From Adlercreutzia sp. ZJ304 (GTDB lineage Bacteria; Actinomycetota; Coriobacteriia; Coriobacteriales; Eggerthellaceae), in NCBI RefSeq assembly GCF_011039075.1, contig NZ_JAAKEG010000013.1, positions 1-61,270 of the forward strand: a DNA stretch of 61,270 bases, written 5' to 3'. A program made the position numbers and the translations under genes. The notes beneath the pieces are model-generated. The model did not search any database. It worked only from the letters and a program-made list of their open reading frames with translations, and was not told where the DNA came from. Positions within the stretch are counted from its first letter, which is position 1, and every line of letters starts with the position of its first letter. Below, one piece after another: positions 53,053 through 61,270 of this stretch.

Positions 53053-54309
53053 TTATATGTGCTCCATCTCTGCGATATCTGCTAGCGTTTTGCGATGCTC
53101 AACTAGTTCTGCTATTGGAACAATAAAATGTTTTTCCTCTTCCGATAAACTACTAGCCGCAATGCTTATCAGTTCATCGGCAATTTCAGACACTGGGCTT
53201 CCATACACGTCGGACGCATATCCTTTTTGCATTAAGAATGTTTTCGCATCTGCTATATCTTCGTTAGATACATTATCAAATATTAATTCCATCTGACTAA
53301 GAGCATTTGCGTTATAGAAAAGCCCCTTAATAAGCGCTGCATAAGCAACTACGTATTCTGATGGCATTGCATCTGCGGGTCTTATTTCTATATAACGTTT
53401 CAGGCGAACATCATTGAAAAACATTGATAAAGCGTGCTCTATATCGTCAGTAGACATAACTTTATCAGCAAATAATTCCCCAAATGTTTTTTTACATGGC
53501 TTATCGATATCGTCTATTTTTGCAACAAGTGCCGGTGTGTCCAAAATATAGGCAGCATATGCATCTAAAGAGAAATTCTTATCCATTACCTTTGGCACTA
53601 TTCCGCACCGATCAGGGTCGCACTTCTGCCATATTTTCGTTCTTACCATATTGTGTGTTCTTGGTTTGGCTTCAAATATGGGCGAGTTATCGCATATCAG
53701 AGAAAATATAGGTACGCATGCATTAGAAAGACGCAGTTTTTGTAGACAATCTTTTTCAGAGGTGTAGTCGATCGATATTTGCGTAGAAGCGCTACCGCGC
53801 ATCATACATATTCCAAACATAGATATGGCACCCAAATATTCATTCATAATAGCGTAGCGTTTTTTAGGTATTATCTTTAAATCTATTGCGCGCATTGTGG
53901 GGTGATATCCCGGCGTTAAAACCTCTATTCCGCAGTCTTTCCCAACGTCAAGCAACTCGCTTTCAAAATTATCAATACATTTTTTCGCCTCAAGTAAGCT
54001 ATCGAATGGTCCAGCGGACAGTTCTACCTGTGCTGCTGGTTCTAGCGTAACGGTTTTATCTTTTCCAGCCATGCCGATTATATTGTTGCTATCGCACATA
54101 GGTTCCGGGAAAGATCCAGCTAGTTTTTTAAGCAACTCTTGTGCGCCGCAGTCGCCCTCATATGGTACTTGGCTTCCGTTTGGGTATACCAGCGTATGCT
54201 CAATTTCTATTCCAATTTTGGGTGTAGTATCTTTAATGCCGCTTCTGTAATAGTTGGCTATAGCTGCTATGTTTTTACTGCGCATTTCTTGATCGTATCG
54301 TCCCATCAA
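53053..54309 (-). CDS. Glutamate-cysteine ligase family (GCS2) protein
   Basis: The 418-aa protein shows the GCS2 pattern: PKIGIEIEHTLV (metal/ATP Glu pair) near residue 31, TLEPAAQVELSAGPF, GYHPTMRA and MRGSASTQISIDY. The C-terminal part is YIEIRPADAMPSEYVVAYAALIKGL. It should join glutamate to cysteine (glutathione, or ergothioneine-type EgtA function). No gshB or egt genes are nearby, so the final product is open. ATG 54309 follows GGAGG. It converges on the glutamate synthase genes, whose product is its substrate. Confidence 0.83.
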   Translation of the reverse strand: MMGRYDQEMRSKNIAAIANYYRSGIKDTTPKIGIEIEHTLVYPNGSQVPYEGDCGAQELLKKLAGSFPEPMCDSNNIIGMAGKDKTVTLEPAAQVELSAGPFDSLLEAKKCIDNFESELLDVGKDCGIEVLTPGYHPTMRAIDLKIIPKKRYAIMNEYLGAISMFGICMMRGSASTQISIDYTSEKDCLQKLRLSNACVPIFSLICDNSPIFEAKPRTHNMVRTKIWQKCDPDRCGIVPKVMDKNFSLDAYAAYILDTPALVAKIDDIDKPCKKTFGELFADKVMSTDDIEHALSMFFNDVRLKRYIEIRPADAMPSEYVVAYAALIKGLFYNANALSQMELIFDNVSNEDIADAKTFLMQKGYASDVYGSPVSEIADELISIAASSLSEEEKHFIVPIAELVEHRKTLADIAEMEHI

Positions 54310-54562
54310 ATATCCTCCGAATCTGTGCGCATCATTGACGTATGTCTATACGAATTATTTATTATTGAAATCGTATCACTAGCACGTTTGTATAACGGTC
54401 AATATAACCGAACGAATACAAAATGTGATTTTTCAGATAAGTTGCGATATTGTTTTACACATGGATAAATACTTCTTCATAATTATTACTGACAAGACGA
54501 TATTGTATTGCTGACGTGGAGAAATAACGCATAATGGCTGGATTTAAATTAATAGAAATCAA

Positions 54563-54585
54563 TCTAGCATTTTTCCGATGCTAGA
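54563..54585. promoter_or_regulatory. Inverted repeat TCTAGCAT/ATGCTAGA upstream of the PBP gene
   Basis: Perfect 8-bp arms around TTTTCCG, 29 bases before the PBP start. Either an operator or a leader hairpin. The rest of the 304-base divergent gap (54310-54613) is AT-rich with no other recognisable feature. Confidence 0.4.
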
Positions 54586-54613
54586 ATATCCAAAAACGTA
54601 ATAAGGAGCATGA

Positions 54614-56815
54614 GTGAGTTCACGCGCCGTAAAGGGACGCTACAACATCAAAAAGAAGAATGGAAAGGTAATCGCACTTTCTATTCTTGCGGTGTTTGCA
54701 GCTATTATTATTTCATTTGCATTTGGTGTATCGGCACTGGCTAATAGTTGGCTAGAAGATCTTCCCGACTATACCGATTCAGATGCCTTCAACACCTCTG
54801 CAACTTCTGTAGTTTATGCATCCGATGGCACTACTGTTCTTGCGGAATTTCAACTTGAAAATCGTGAGCCTGTAGAGATGGATGCTATTTCTGATTATGT
54901 TAAACAAGGCACCGTAGCTACCGAGGATGAACGTTTCTATAACCATAACGGCTTTGACGCTATGGGTACTGGTCGTGCACTTGTTAACAATCTTACAGGG
55001 GGTGCCCTAGAAGGTGGCTCTACCATAACGCAGCAGTTAGTTCGCAACACTATTTTGTCTGAGGAAATGACAGACATTTCTTTCAAGCGTAAACTTCGCG
55101 AAGTTTATCTGGCTTTGAAGATGGAGGAAATATACAACAAAGACGATATTTTGTTGATGTACCTAAACACCATTAATTACGGTTCGGGCGCATATGGCAT
55201 ACAGGCGGCATCGGAGCGATATTTTTCGAAAAATGCTAGCGATCTTACACTTGCTGAAGCGGCTACGCTTGTAGGTATTCCGCAATCTCCCACCTACAAC
55301 AATCCAATCAATAGTCCATCGAATTGCCTTGCGCGCAGGAATTTGGTTTTGGATCGCATGACATCTAACGGCTACATAACGCCTGAAGAAGCCGAAGCTG
55401 CTAAGGCAGAAGAACTAGTTTTGAATCCAACCGAGCCTTCTATGACAGGCATAAAAGCATATCCGTATTTTACGAGTTATGTGCGCAACCAATTGCTCAA
55501 TCAAAGTGGTAAATATGCATTTAGCACAGCGGATGTATTTTCTGGCGGTTTAGAGATAATAACAACACTTGATGTGAATGCTCAAGCAGCTGCCGAGAAG
55601 GCGGCTGCCGAAAAAGAGAAGCAAGCAGGAGAGGGATTCGAGGTTGCTCTGGCTGCCATAGAGCCAGACAATGGATATATTCGCGCTATGGTTGGCGGCA
55701 ATAGCGAAAGCTATGAAGCCCAGCAGGTGAATATGGCAACTGGCGAAGGTGGTTCTGGGCGGCAGCCGGGTTCTTCTTTTAAGACATTCACTTTGGTTGC
55801 AGCTTTAGAGGAAGGCATTAACCCTGAAACAATAATAGATGCTGGCGAATCCTATAAGGTTGAGGGTACCGATCAGCTGGTACACAACTACGACAATGCA
55901 GACTATGGCATTCGCCCTATAGATTCAGCATTCGCTGTATCTTCAAATACAGCTTTTATGCGCCTTATTATGTCTGCTGGGGTTGATAATGTTATAGATG
56001 TTGCACACCGTCTAGGCATTAAGTCTGATATTCAAGAAGTTGCTGGCATCACCCTTGGCATTTCTTCGGTGAACCCACTTGAAATGGCTAACGCATATGC
56101 AACCATTGCCAATGGCGGTACGCACTACGACCCAGAATGTGTCCTTACCATAAAAGACCGCAAGGGTAATGTTATAGTTGATAATTCTTCACCCGAAGGA
56201 GAGCGTGTCATAGATGAAGAAATAGCCGTTGCTGCTCTAGATGTTATGGAAGGGGTTATTTCAAACGGAACCGGCAAGCAGGCACGGCTTTCAACGAAGC
56301 AGCCTGTGGCTGGTAAAACTGGCACTACTGACGATAATAAGGACAGCTGGTTTGTAGGTATGACTCCGCAAATGGCTGTAGCTATTTGGCTTGGTGATAG
56401 AGCTCCTACCTACGAAGAGGCTCGCCCTGTTAAAACCACTGCCGCAAGTGCATTTGCATCGTTTATGAATAGCATTCTTGATGGGCAAGAGATACGTCAG
56501 TGGCCCGTTGCCGACGATCCTGACTATCAGAAAAACTATATTGACGAAAAGAATCATATAGGCAAAGGTTCTTGGGTTCGCTACGAGGAAGAAAAGAAAG
56601 AAGAGGAAGAAGCGGCCGCTGCTGCTGCCGCTGCTGCTGAAGCGATTCCCGATACTTCTACTGGTCGCAATCCCTTTGACGATTCTTCCGATAGTAGTGG
56701 AAGTAGTGGAAACAGTGGTGGTAGTGGAGGCAGTGGAACTTCTACTAAACCTCCCAGTGGAGGCAGCTCTAACCCGGGTTCTGGTGCGGCACCAACCCGG
56801 CATGATGGGGTATAA
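54614..56815 (+). CDS. Class A penicillin-binding protein (PBP1a type)
   Basis: This 733-aa bifunctional enzyme has one N-terminal membrane helix (about 17-39) and a GT51 glycosyltransferase domain (TEDERFYNHNGFD, EGGSTITQQLVRN, KMEEIYNKDDILLMYLN). The transpeptidase has SxxK as PGSSFKTF, SxN as VSSNTAF and KTG as AGKTGTTDDNKDSWFVG. It polymerises and cross-links peptidoglycan outside the membrane. The C-terminal 75 residues are Glu/Ala then Ser/Gly/Pro low complexity. GTG 54614 follows AAGGAGC. A strong nested hairpin (56774-56800) sits in the last codons. Confidence 0.93.
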   Translation: MSSRAVKGRYNIKKKNGKVIALSILAVFAAIIISFAFGVSALANSWLEDLPDYTDSDAFNTSATSVVYASDGTTVLAEFQLENREPVEMDAISDYVKQGTVATEDERFYNHNGFDAMGTGRALVNNLTGGALEGGSTITQQLVRNTILSEEMTDISFKRKLREVYLALKMEEIYNKDDILLMYLNTINYGSGAYGIQAASERYFSKNASDLTLAEAATLVGIPQSPTYNNPINSPSNCLARRNLVLDRMTSNGYITPEEAEAAKAEELVLNPTEPSMTGIKAYPYFTSYVRNQLLNQSGKYAFSTADVFSGGLEIITTLDVNAQAAAEKAAAEKEKQAGEGFEVALAAIEPDNGYIRAMVGGNSESYEAQQVNMATGEGGSGRQPGSSFKTFTLVAALEEGINPETIIDAGESYKVEGTDQLVHNYDNADYGIRPIDSAFAVSSNTAFMRLIMSAGVDNVIDVAHRLGIKSDIQEVAGITLGISSVNPLEMANAYATIANGGTHYDPECVLTIKDRKGNVIVDNSSPEGERVIDEEIAVAALDVMEGVISNGTGKQARLSTKQPVAGKTGTTDDNKDSWFVGMTPQMAVAIWLGDRAPTYEEARPVKTTAASAFASFMNSILDGQEIRQWPVADDPDYQKNYIDEKNHIGKGSWVRYEEEKKEEEEAAAAAAAAAEAIPDTSTGRNPFDDSSDSSGSSGNSGGSGGSGTSTKPPSGGSSNPGSGAAPTRHDGV

Positions 56816-56816
56816 T
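56811..56816 (+). promoter_or_regulatory. TATAAT box at the end of the PBP gene
   Basis: A consensus TATAAT overlaps the PBP stop codon and lies 34 bases before the lipoprotein start, so the downstream genes may have their own promoter. A 12-bp nested stem (56774-56800) is just upstream. Confidence 0.35.
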
Positions 56817-56849
56817 CGCCGTTAAACTAATTAACTTGATGGAGGCTTA

Positions 56850-57350
56850 ATGTCCCGCTATTTTAGAAATTTTATTACAGTATTTTTTTCACTTGCTTGC
56901 GTTCTGGCTTTAGCTGGATGCACTATGCCTCAGCAGGCAAATAATCAAACGGATGCGGTTGCTAAAAATCGCCAATATATGTCGGCATTAAATCAAATGT
57001 CTGACGATTTGTCTCAGCGCTTAGACGGTTTTGCCGATGCGGTATCAAGAAACGATACTGTGGGTATGCGAACTCAGGCAGACGATGCCTTTCAGCTAAT
57101 CGACAAAATGAAAGAGCAAGAGGCCCCGGAAGATCTTGTAGAACTTAAAGACGGATACATGCAGGCATGCGAGAGCTTAGAAGATGCCTTAAATTCATAC
57201 ATCAGTCTTTATGAAGACGTTTCTGCAGTTGGGTCTTCATTTGACTATTCCACTTATTCGGACAGAATAAAGGAAGTGCAAGAAAGCTACGATAAAGCAG
57301 CTTCTCTCTTAGATGAAACCGATCAGAAAGCTGCTGAACTACAAAAATGA
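56850..57350 (+). CDS. Putative lipoprotein, helical
   Basis: The 166-aa protein has a lipoprotein signal: hydrophobic ITVFFSLACVLALAGC with lipobox LAGC and acylated Cys at about residue 24. The mature part is Gln/Asp/Ser-rich and predicted helical (ALNQMSDDLSQRLDGFADAV onward), like small coiled surface lipoproteins. Function unknown. GGAGG precedes ATG 56850. The TGA stop overlaps the U32 gene start (ATGA). Confidence 0.75.
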   Translation: MSRYFRNFITVFFSLACVLALAGCTMPQQANNQTDAVAKNRQYMSALNQMSDDLSQRLDGFADAVSRNDTVGMRTQADDAFQLIDKMKEQEAPEDLVELKDGYMQACESLEDALNSYISLYEDVSAVGSSFDYSTYSDRIKEVQESYDKAASLLDETDQKAAELQK

Positions 57351-59839
57351 CGCATTTAGAACTGCTAAGTCCGGCTGGAAATGCCGAGGCGTTGAACGCT
57401 GCGGTTCGTGGAGGTGCCGATGCGGTTTATTTAGGGTTGGCATCGTTTAATGCTAGGCGCAATGCAGACAACTTCACACCCGATTCTTTGCAAACCGCTT
57501 GCGATTACGCCCATTTGCGGGGCACTCGAGTATATGTAGCATTAAATACAGTCATTTTGCCCTCTGAGGTAAAATCGGCTCTTCAATGCGCCAGCGATGC
57601 GTATGAAGCAGGTGCTGATGCGCTTATCATTCAGGACGCGTCGTTTGCGCATGCCGTATCATCGGCTTTCCCCGGATGTTCTGTGCATCTATCTACTCAA
57701 GCCAACATTCATGATTCTTGGGGAATACGCGCTGCGGCATATATAGGTGCAAAGCGCGTCACGCTGGCCAGAGAACTTTCTCTGCCCGAGATAGCAAACT
57801 TATCCGCGCTAGCAGCCGAGTATGATATACAAACAGAAGTCTTTGTCCACGGCGCTTTGTGCGTTTGCTATTCAGGACAGTGTCTTATGTCTTCAATGAT
57901 TGGTGCCCGTTCGGCAAATCGTGGGCTTTGTGCGCAGGCATGTCGTTTGCCTTATAAGTTGTTGTGCGAAGGCGAAGTTGTGGCTGAAAATACGGGCGAT
58001 TATCTGCTTTCTCCCAAAGATTTATGCGCAGCCGATTTGCTGCCTGAACTTGTTAGCGCAGGTGTTACATCTTTCAAAATTGAAGGGCGCATGAAATCTG
58101 CGGAATATGCATATGAAGTAACACATGTATATCGCAATGTGCTCGATCGTATTGTTTTAGGCGAGCAGGCACATACTAGTGCGGCAGAGCAGCATTTGCT
58201 CAAGTCTGTTTTTTCGCGCGGTTTCACAACAGCTTATCTTGAAGGCAAGCGCGATAACGACATTATGAGTTACAAGCGTCCAAATAACAGGGGAGTTTTT
58301 GTAGGGCGTGTTGGCAAAATTCAAGATGGCGTTGTGCAGGTTTTGTGTGAACACGACTTACATGCCGGCGATGTTGTGGAATTCTGGACCGGAAAAGGCA
58401 GAACCACTCAAACTCTGCATGCCGATTTTGTTATGAATGGCAAAAAGGCATACATCCCTATAGACGATAAAAGTGCGCGTGTGCGCATATCGGATAGGGT
58501 ATTTTGTGTGCGAAATGCTAGCGCTGCGTTTGTCCCCGACATTTTCAAGCCGCGAGTGCCTCTTAATTGCTCTGCAGAACTTTCTCAGGATAAGCCTCTC
58601 AAAATTAACTTCTGTGTTTCTGCGCCAGATTCTTGTGAAGGTGTTCAACGGTCTATAGCCTCTCGTTTGCTTGAATCTTCAAGCCCCGGCAAGCTTTGCG
58701 CTTCGGCAGAAGGGGTAACGGTACAAGCTGCGCGTTCCAAGGAAATAACATTCGATGAGGTGTGCGAACACATAGGCAGAACTGGACAAACACCGTTTCA
58801 TGTAGCATCTTTTGATGTGCGCATTCAGTCAGGTGTCGGAATTGGGTTTTCTCAGCTGCACCATACGCGCTCCGATGCGCTGGCATCTTTGGAAAATACT
58901 ATCCTTTCGCGCTATCGCTTTAGAAAACCTTTCGCCGTACATCCTCATTTTCCGCAGGCTGCGCTCAATAATTCAACTCCGTCTGTTTGCGTTCTTGCTT
59001 CAAATCCAGAATGCGTCAGAGCGGCAAAGCGCGCACGAGCAAATTCAGTATACGTTTCGGTGCTGAATTATCGCAGGGGGCAATCTACATACAATGGCGT
59101 TTTGGCTAAAGATGTAGCGCAGGCTTCATATCCAAAAGACTGCATATTGCAGATGCCAAACATTTCTCACGATGCGCTCGGCACTTCTCGCGAAGCTAAG
59201 TTGGGTGTTAATCTGTGGGAATACGTATCGGCTGACAAGCCAGTTTTAGTAGAAAGCATAGCAGGTCTTGTACGCGCTGTTTCTCTTGGTGCTATTCCGC
59301 AAGCTGGTTTTGGCATGTCTATAACAAATGCGCTAGACCTAGGTTTTGTTGCAGAATTGGGAGCTAGTAAGGCGTGGCTTTCGGCAGAACTTAATATCGA
59401 TCAAATAGCCGAGCTGGCTAAATCTGCTCCAATTCCTATTGGGGTTAAAATAGCCGGTGCCCAAGAGCTTATGGTTACAGAGCATTGCCCACTAATGGTT
59501 CACGGCAAATGCAATCAAGAGTGCCTAACGTGCGGCAGGCGCATGCATGCTCACACATTGCTCGATCGTAAAGATTTCGAATTTCCAGTAGTATCCGATT
59601 TGTTTGGTCGTGGGCATATTTACAACAGCGTTTCTATGGACGCTTTGCCTGCCATTCCGAAACTTATCCGCGCTGGTGTCAGCATGTTTTTCGTGGATGC
59701 TACGCTAATGAGCGTAGAGCAGACCGCGCAAACTGTAGGTCGCATTGTGCACGCGCTTAACCATATCAACAGCAATATTGATGCGCCGCAAAAGATGTCC
59801 GGTACAACTAGCGGGCATATGTTTCGTGGTGTTGTATAA
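57347..59839 (+). CDS. Peptidase U32 family protein (RlhA-like)
   Basis: The 830-aa protein has the U32 barrel: ELLSPAGNAEALNAAVRGGADAVYLG, the signature EVFVHGALCVCYSGQCLMSS and RSANRGLCAQACRLPY with the paired cysteines. SFKIEGRMKSAEYAYEV and a C-terminal CNQECLTCGRRMH complete it, so a Fe-S cluster is likely. Long members of this family include RlhA, which hydroxylates 23S rRNA cytidine using prephenate, and the RNA-modification role is more plausible than proteolysis. It overlaps the lipoprotein gene by 4 bases and precedes tyrS by 50. Confidence 0.85.
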   Translation: MTHLELLSPAGNAEALNAAVRGGADAVYLGLASFNARRNADNFTPDSLQTACDYAHLRGTRVYVALNTVILPSEVKSALQCASDAYEAGADALIIQDASFAHAVSSAFPGCSVHLSTQANIHDSWGIRAAAYIGAKRVTLARELSLPEIANLSALAAEYDIQTEVFVHGALCVCYSGQCLMSSMIGARSANRGLCAQACRLPYKLLCEGEVVAENTGDYLLSPKDLCAADLLPELVSAGVTSFKIEGRMKSAEYAYEVTHVYRNVLDRIVLGEQAHTSAAEQHLLKSVFSRGFTTAYLEGKRDNDIMSYKRPNNRGVFVGRVGKIQDGVVQVLCEHDLHAGDVVEFWTGKGRTTQTLHADFVMNGKKAYIPIDDKSARVRISDRVFCVRNASAAFVPDIFKPRVPLNCSAELSQDKPLKINFCVSAPDSCEGVQRSIASRLLESSSPGKLCASAEGVTVQAARSKEITFDEVCEHIGRTGQTPFHVASFDVRIQSGVGIGFSQLHHTRSDALASLENTILSRYRFRKPFAVHPHFPQAALNNSTPSVCVLASNPECVRAAKRARANSVYVSVLNYRRGQSTYNGVLAKDVAQASYPKDCILQMPNISHDALGTSREAKLGVNLWEYVSADKPVLVESIAGLVRAVSLGAIPQAGFGMSITNALDLGFVAELGASKAWLSAELNIDQIAELAKSAPIPIGVKIAGAQELMVTEHCPLMVHGKCNQECLTCGRRMHAHTLLDRKDFEFPVVSDLFGRGHIYNSVSMDALPAIPKLIRAGVSMFFVDATLMSVEQTAQTVGRIVHALNHINSNIDAPQKMSGTTSGHMFRGVV

Positions 59840-59889
59840 TTTTGCACTCTGTTTAATGAAATATATCTAATCAAGGAAATGGGGTTTAT

Positions 59890-61101
59890 ATGCTATCGCC
59901 CGAAGAACAACTGCACATAATAAAGTCGGGCGCCTCGCAGATAGTTCCAGAAGACGCCCTGCTAAAAAAGCTGCGCCGAGATTGCCCGCTTAACATTAAG
60001 CTTGGAGTTGACCCCACAGCGCCCGATATCCATTTAGGTCATGCTGTGCCGCTTCGCAAGTTGCGTCAGTTTCAAGATTTAGGGCATCAGGTTACTTTAA
60101 TAATTGGCGATGGAACAGCTCTTATTGGCGATCCGTCTGGTAGAAATTCAACTCGTCCCCAGCTGTCTCGCGAAGAGATAAAACACAACGCGCAAACCTA
60201 CGTAGATCAAGCTTTCAAAGTGTTAGACCCGAAGAAAACTACATTGCGCTATAACTCTGAGTGGATTCTAACGCTCAATATGGAAGAGCTGCTTCGCCTT
60301 ATGTCAAACTTCACCGTAGCGCGCATACTTGAGCGCGACGATTTTACGAAGCGCTACAACTCTAATCAGCCGATCAGCCTACATGAATTTCTCTATCCCG
60401 TTATGCAGGCATACGATTCTGTTGTAATAAAAGCCGATGTAGAGCTTGGTGGCACCGATCAGCTGTTTAATTTATTGGCTGGGCGTGAGCTCATGGAGAA
60501 AATGGGCATGGAAGCGCAAGTATGCTTAACGCTGCCGTTGCTTGAAGGTACTGATGGCGTTCGGAAAATGTCGAAGTCTTATGGTAATTACATAGGTTTG
60601 ACGGATACGCCGGAGGATATGTTTGGCAAAACAATGTCCATTCCCGATGAGCTGATGGTGAAGTACTTCCGATTAGCTTCTACGCTTGATGTATCTGAAA
60701 TTGATTCTATAGAAGCCGGTCTTGCAAACGACGAATTGCATCCAAACAAAGTAAAGCGCCAGCTTGCTAGAAATATTGTGGAATCTTATTACAATTCTGA
60801 AGCGGCGGCATTAGCTGAAGAGTATTTTGACAAGGTCTTTAAAGCCCATGAGGCTCCCGATGATATTCCTGAATTTAGCGGTGAACTTCCATTAAATGAT
60901 GATGGGGATGTATACATTGCGGGGCTTCTTTATGTTGCGGGATTGGCGGGAAGCGCTGGCGAAGCTAGGCGGCTTATAGATGGCGGTGGAGTAAAAATTA
61001 ATGACGAAGCACTTGCTCCAAAGTCATATAACGTGCCTGTAGAATCTCTGCAAAATGCCGTTATAAAGGTCGGTAAAAGAAAATTTTTAAAAATTTGCTA
61101 A
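59890..61101 (+). CDS. tyrS: Tyrosyl-tRNA synthetase
   Basis: The 403-aa class I synthetase has the HIGH-type motif DIHLGH (residues 46-51) and KMSKS at 226-230. [11 protein letters not shown] sits between them, and a C-terminal S4 RNA-binding domain ends in [14 protein letters not shown]. It charges tRNA-Tyr with tyrosine. ATG 59890 follows AAGGAAATGGGG. No T-box leader is seen in the 50-base gap upstream. Confidence 0.95.
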   Translation: MLSPEEQLHIIKSGASQIVPEDALLKKLRRDCPLNIKLGVDPTAPDIHLGHAVPLRKLRQFQDLGHQVTLIIGDGTALIGDPSGRNSTRPQLSREEIKHNAQTYVDQAFKVLDPKKTTLRYNSEWILTLNMEELLRLMSNFTVARILERDDFTKRYNSNQPISLHEFLYPVMQAYDSVVIKADVELGGTDQLFNLLAGRELMEKMGMEAQVCLTLPLLEGTDGVRKMSKSYGNYIGLTDTPEDMFGKTMSIPDELMVKYFRLASTLDVSEIDSIEAGLANDELHPNKVKRQLARNIVESYYNSEAAALAEEYFDKVFKAHEAPDDIPEFSGELPLNDDGDVYIAGLLYVAGLAGSAGEARRLIDGGGVKINDEALAPKSYNVPVESLQNAVIKVGKRKFLKIC

Positions 61102-61108
61102 TTTCTGC

Positions 61109-61270
61109 TTGACGTTTACGGAAAGTGCTGATATTGTATTTCGTCGCGCCGCAAAACGGCGCAAAGGTTAAACACCTTTGGCACCTTGACAACCGGATAC
61201 TGTGGATGGGATCACACAAACAAAAATGTGTGATCAAAAAGACAGCAAAATCTTTGATAGATCCACATGG
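61109..61270 (+). promoter_or_regulatory. Strong promoter and structured leader, probably of an rRNA operon
   Basis: TTGACG (61109-61114), 17 bases, TATTGT (61132-61137). The transcript then carries hairpins GCGCCG/CGGCGC (61146-61162), AAAGGT/ACCTTT (61163-61179), and GATCACACA/TGTGTGATC (61210-61235) nested within TGTGGAT/ATCCACA (61201-61267). No ORF is present. Heavily folded leaders of this kind precede 16S rRNA in related bacteria, but the rRNA itself lies beyond the window, so this is inference. Confidence 0.5.

Overview
The window looks like the chromosome of an actinobacterium of the class Coriobacteriia (Eggerthellaceae/Atopobiaceae-like), with low to moderate GC. This is inferred from several features: a SepIVA-like plus DUF177 pair, a glnA next to a GlnR-like orphan regulator, ThyX, an archaeal-type topoisomerase I, a DPPR-synthase-like UbiA protein, two LCP proteins, large BTAD regulators, and alanine/lysine-rich tails on ribosomal proteins L21 and L31. 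The exact genus cannot be fixed from sequence reading alone. I see no CRISPR array, IS transposase, integrase or complete tRNA gene.

Positions 1-6340 are accessory DNA. They hold an EcsC-family protein, a small hypothetical gene, an AAA/DUF4143 ATPase behind a cluster of short palindromes, a permease overlapping it tail to tail, and a PanA (DUF4065) antitoxin followed by a frame-broken RelA/SpoT-type (toxSAS-like) toxin. Two similar tRNA 3'-end remnants (1625-1705 and 6281-6304) flank the ATPase-to-TA segment, as expected for an old tRNA-targeted insertion. The ATPase and permease genes are visibly richer in G and C than the rest.

Positions 6360-13700 encode envelope polysaccharide functions: a DUF4012 protein, a decaprenyl-phosphate phosphoribosyltransferase-like enzyme, a HAD phosphatase, a WecA/TagO-like initiating transferase, a GT2 transferase and an LCP ligase. 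Positions 13705-24701 carry an orphan Hpt protein, thyX, a DUF1385 protein, topA, a secreted protein ending in an SPKTG-like motif, a class B sortase overlapping a second LCP gene, the SepIVA-like/DUF177 pair and rpmE. Next come glnA and the GlnR-like regulator, polA, and a long growth cluster: rplU-rpmA, obgE-proB-proA-nadD-yqeK-rsfS, a BTAD regulator, then secA-prfB. The last 20 kb hold an amidohydrolase, a membrane-tethered LuxR-type regulator divergent from an EF-G paralogue, a SpoVA-like membrane protein, a three-gene archaeal-style glutamate synthase, a GCS2-type ligase, a class A PBP, a lipoprotein, a U32 protein and tyrS. The window ends in a strong promoter and structured leader typical of the region before an rRNA operon.

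The most interesting observation is a pair of facts about termination. Release factor 2 carries Ser-Pro-Thr where the UGA-reading motif is normally Ser-Pro-Phe. Among 51 protein genes I counted, TGA ends only 4 (TAA 24, TAG 23), and all four of those TGA codons lie inside an overlapping neighbouring gene. Other notable points are the disrupted PanA-toxSAS pair, an apparent ATC start codon for obgE, and several unannotated palindromes and structured leaders.
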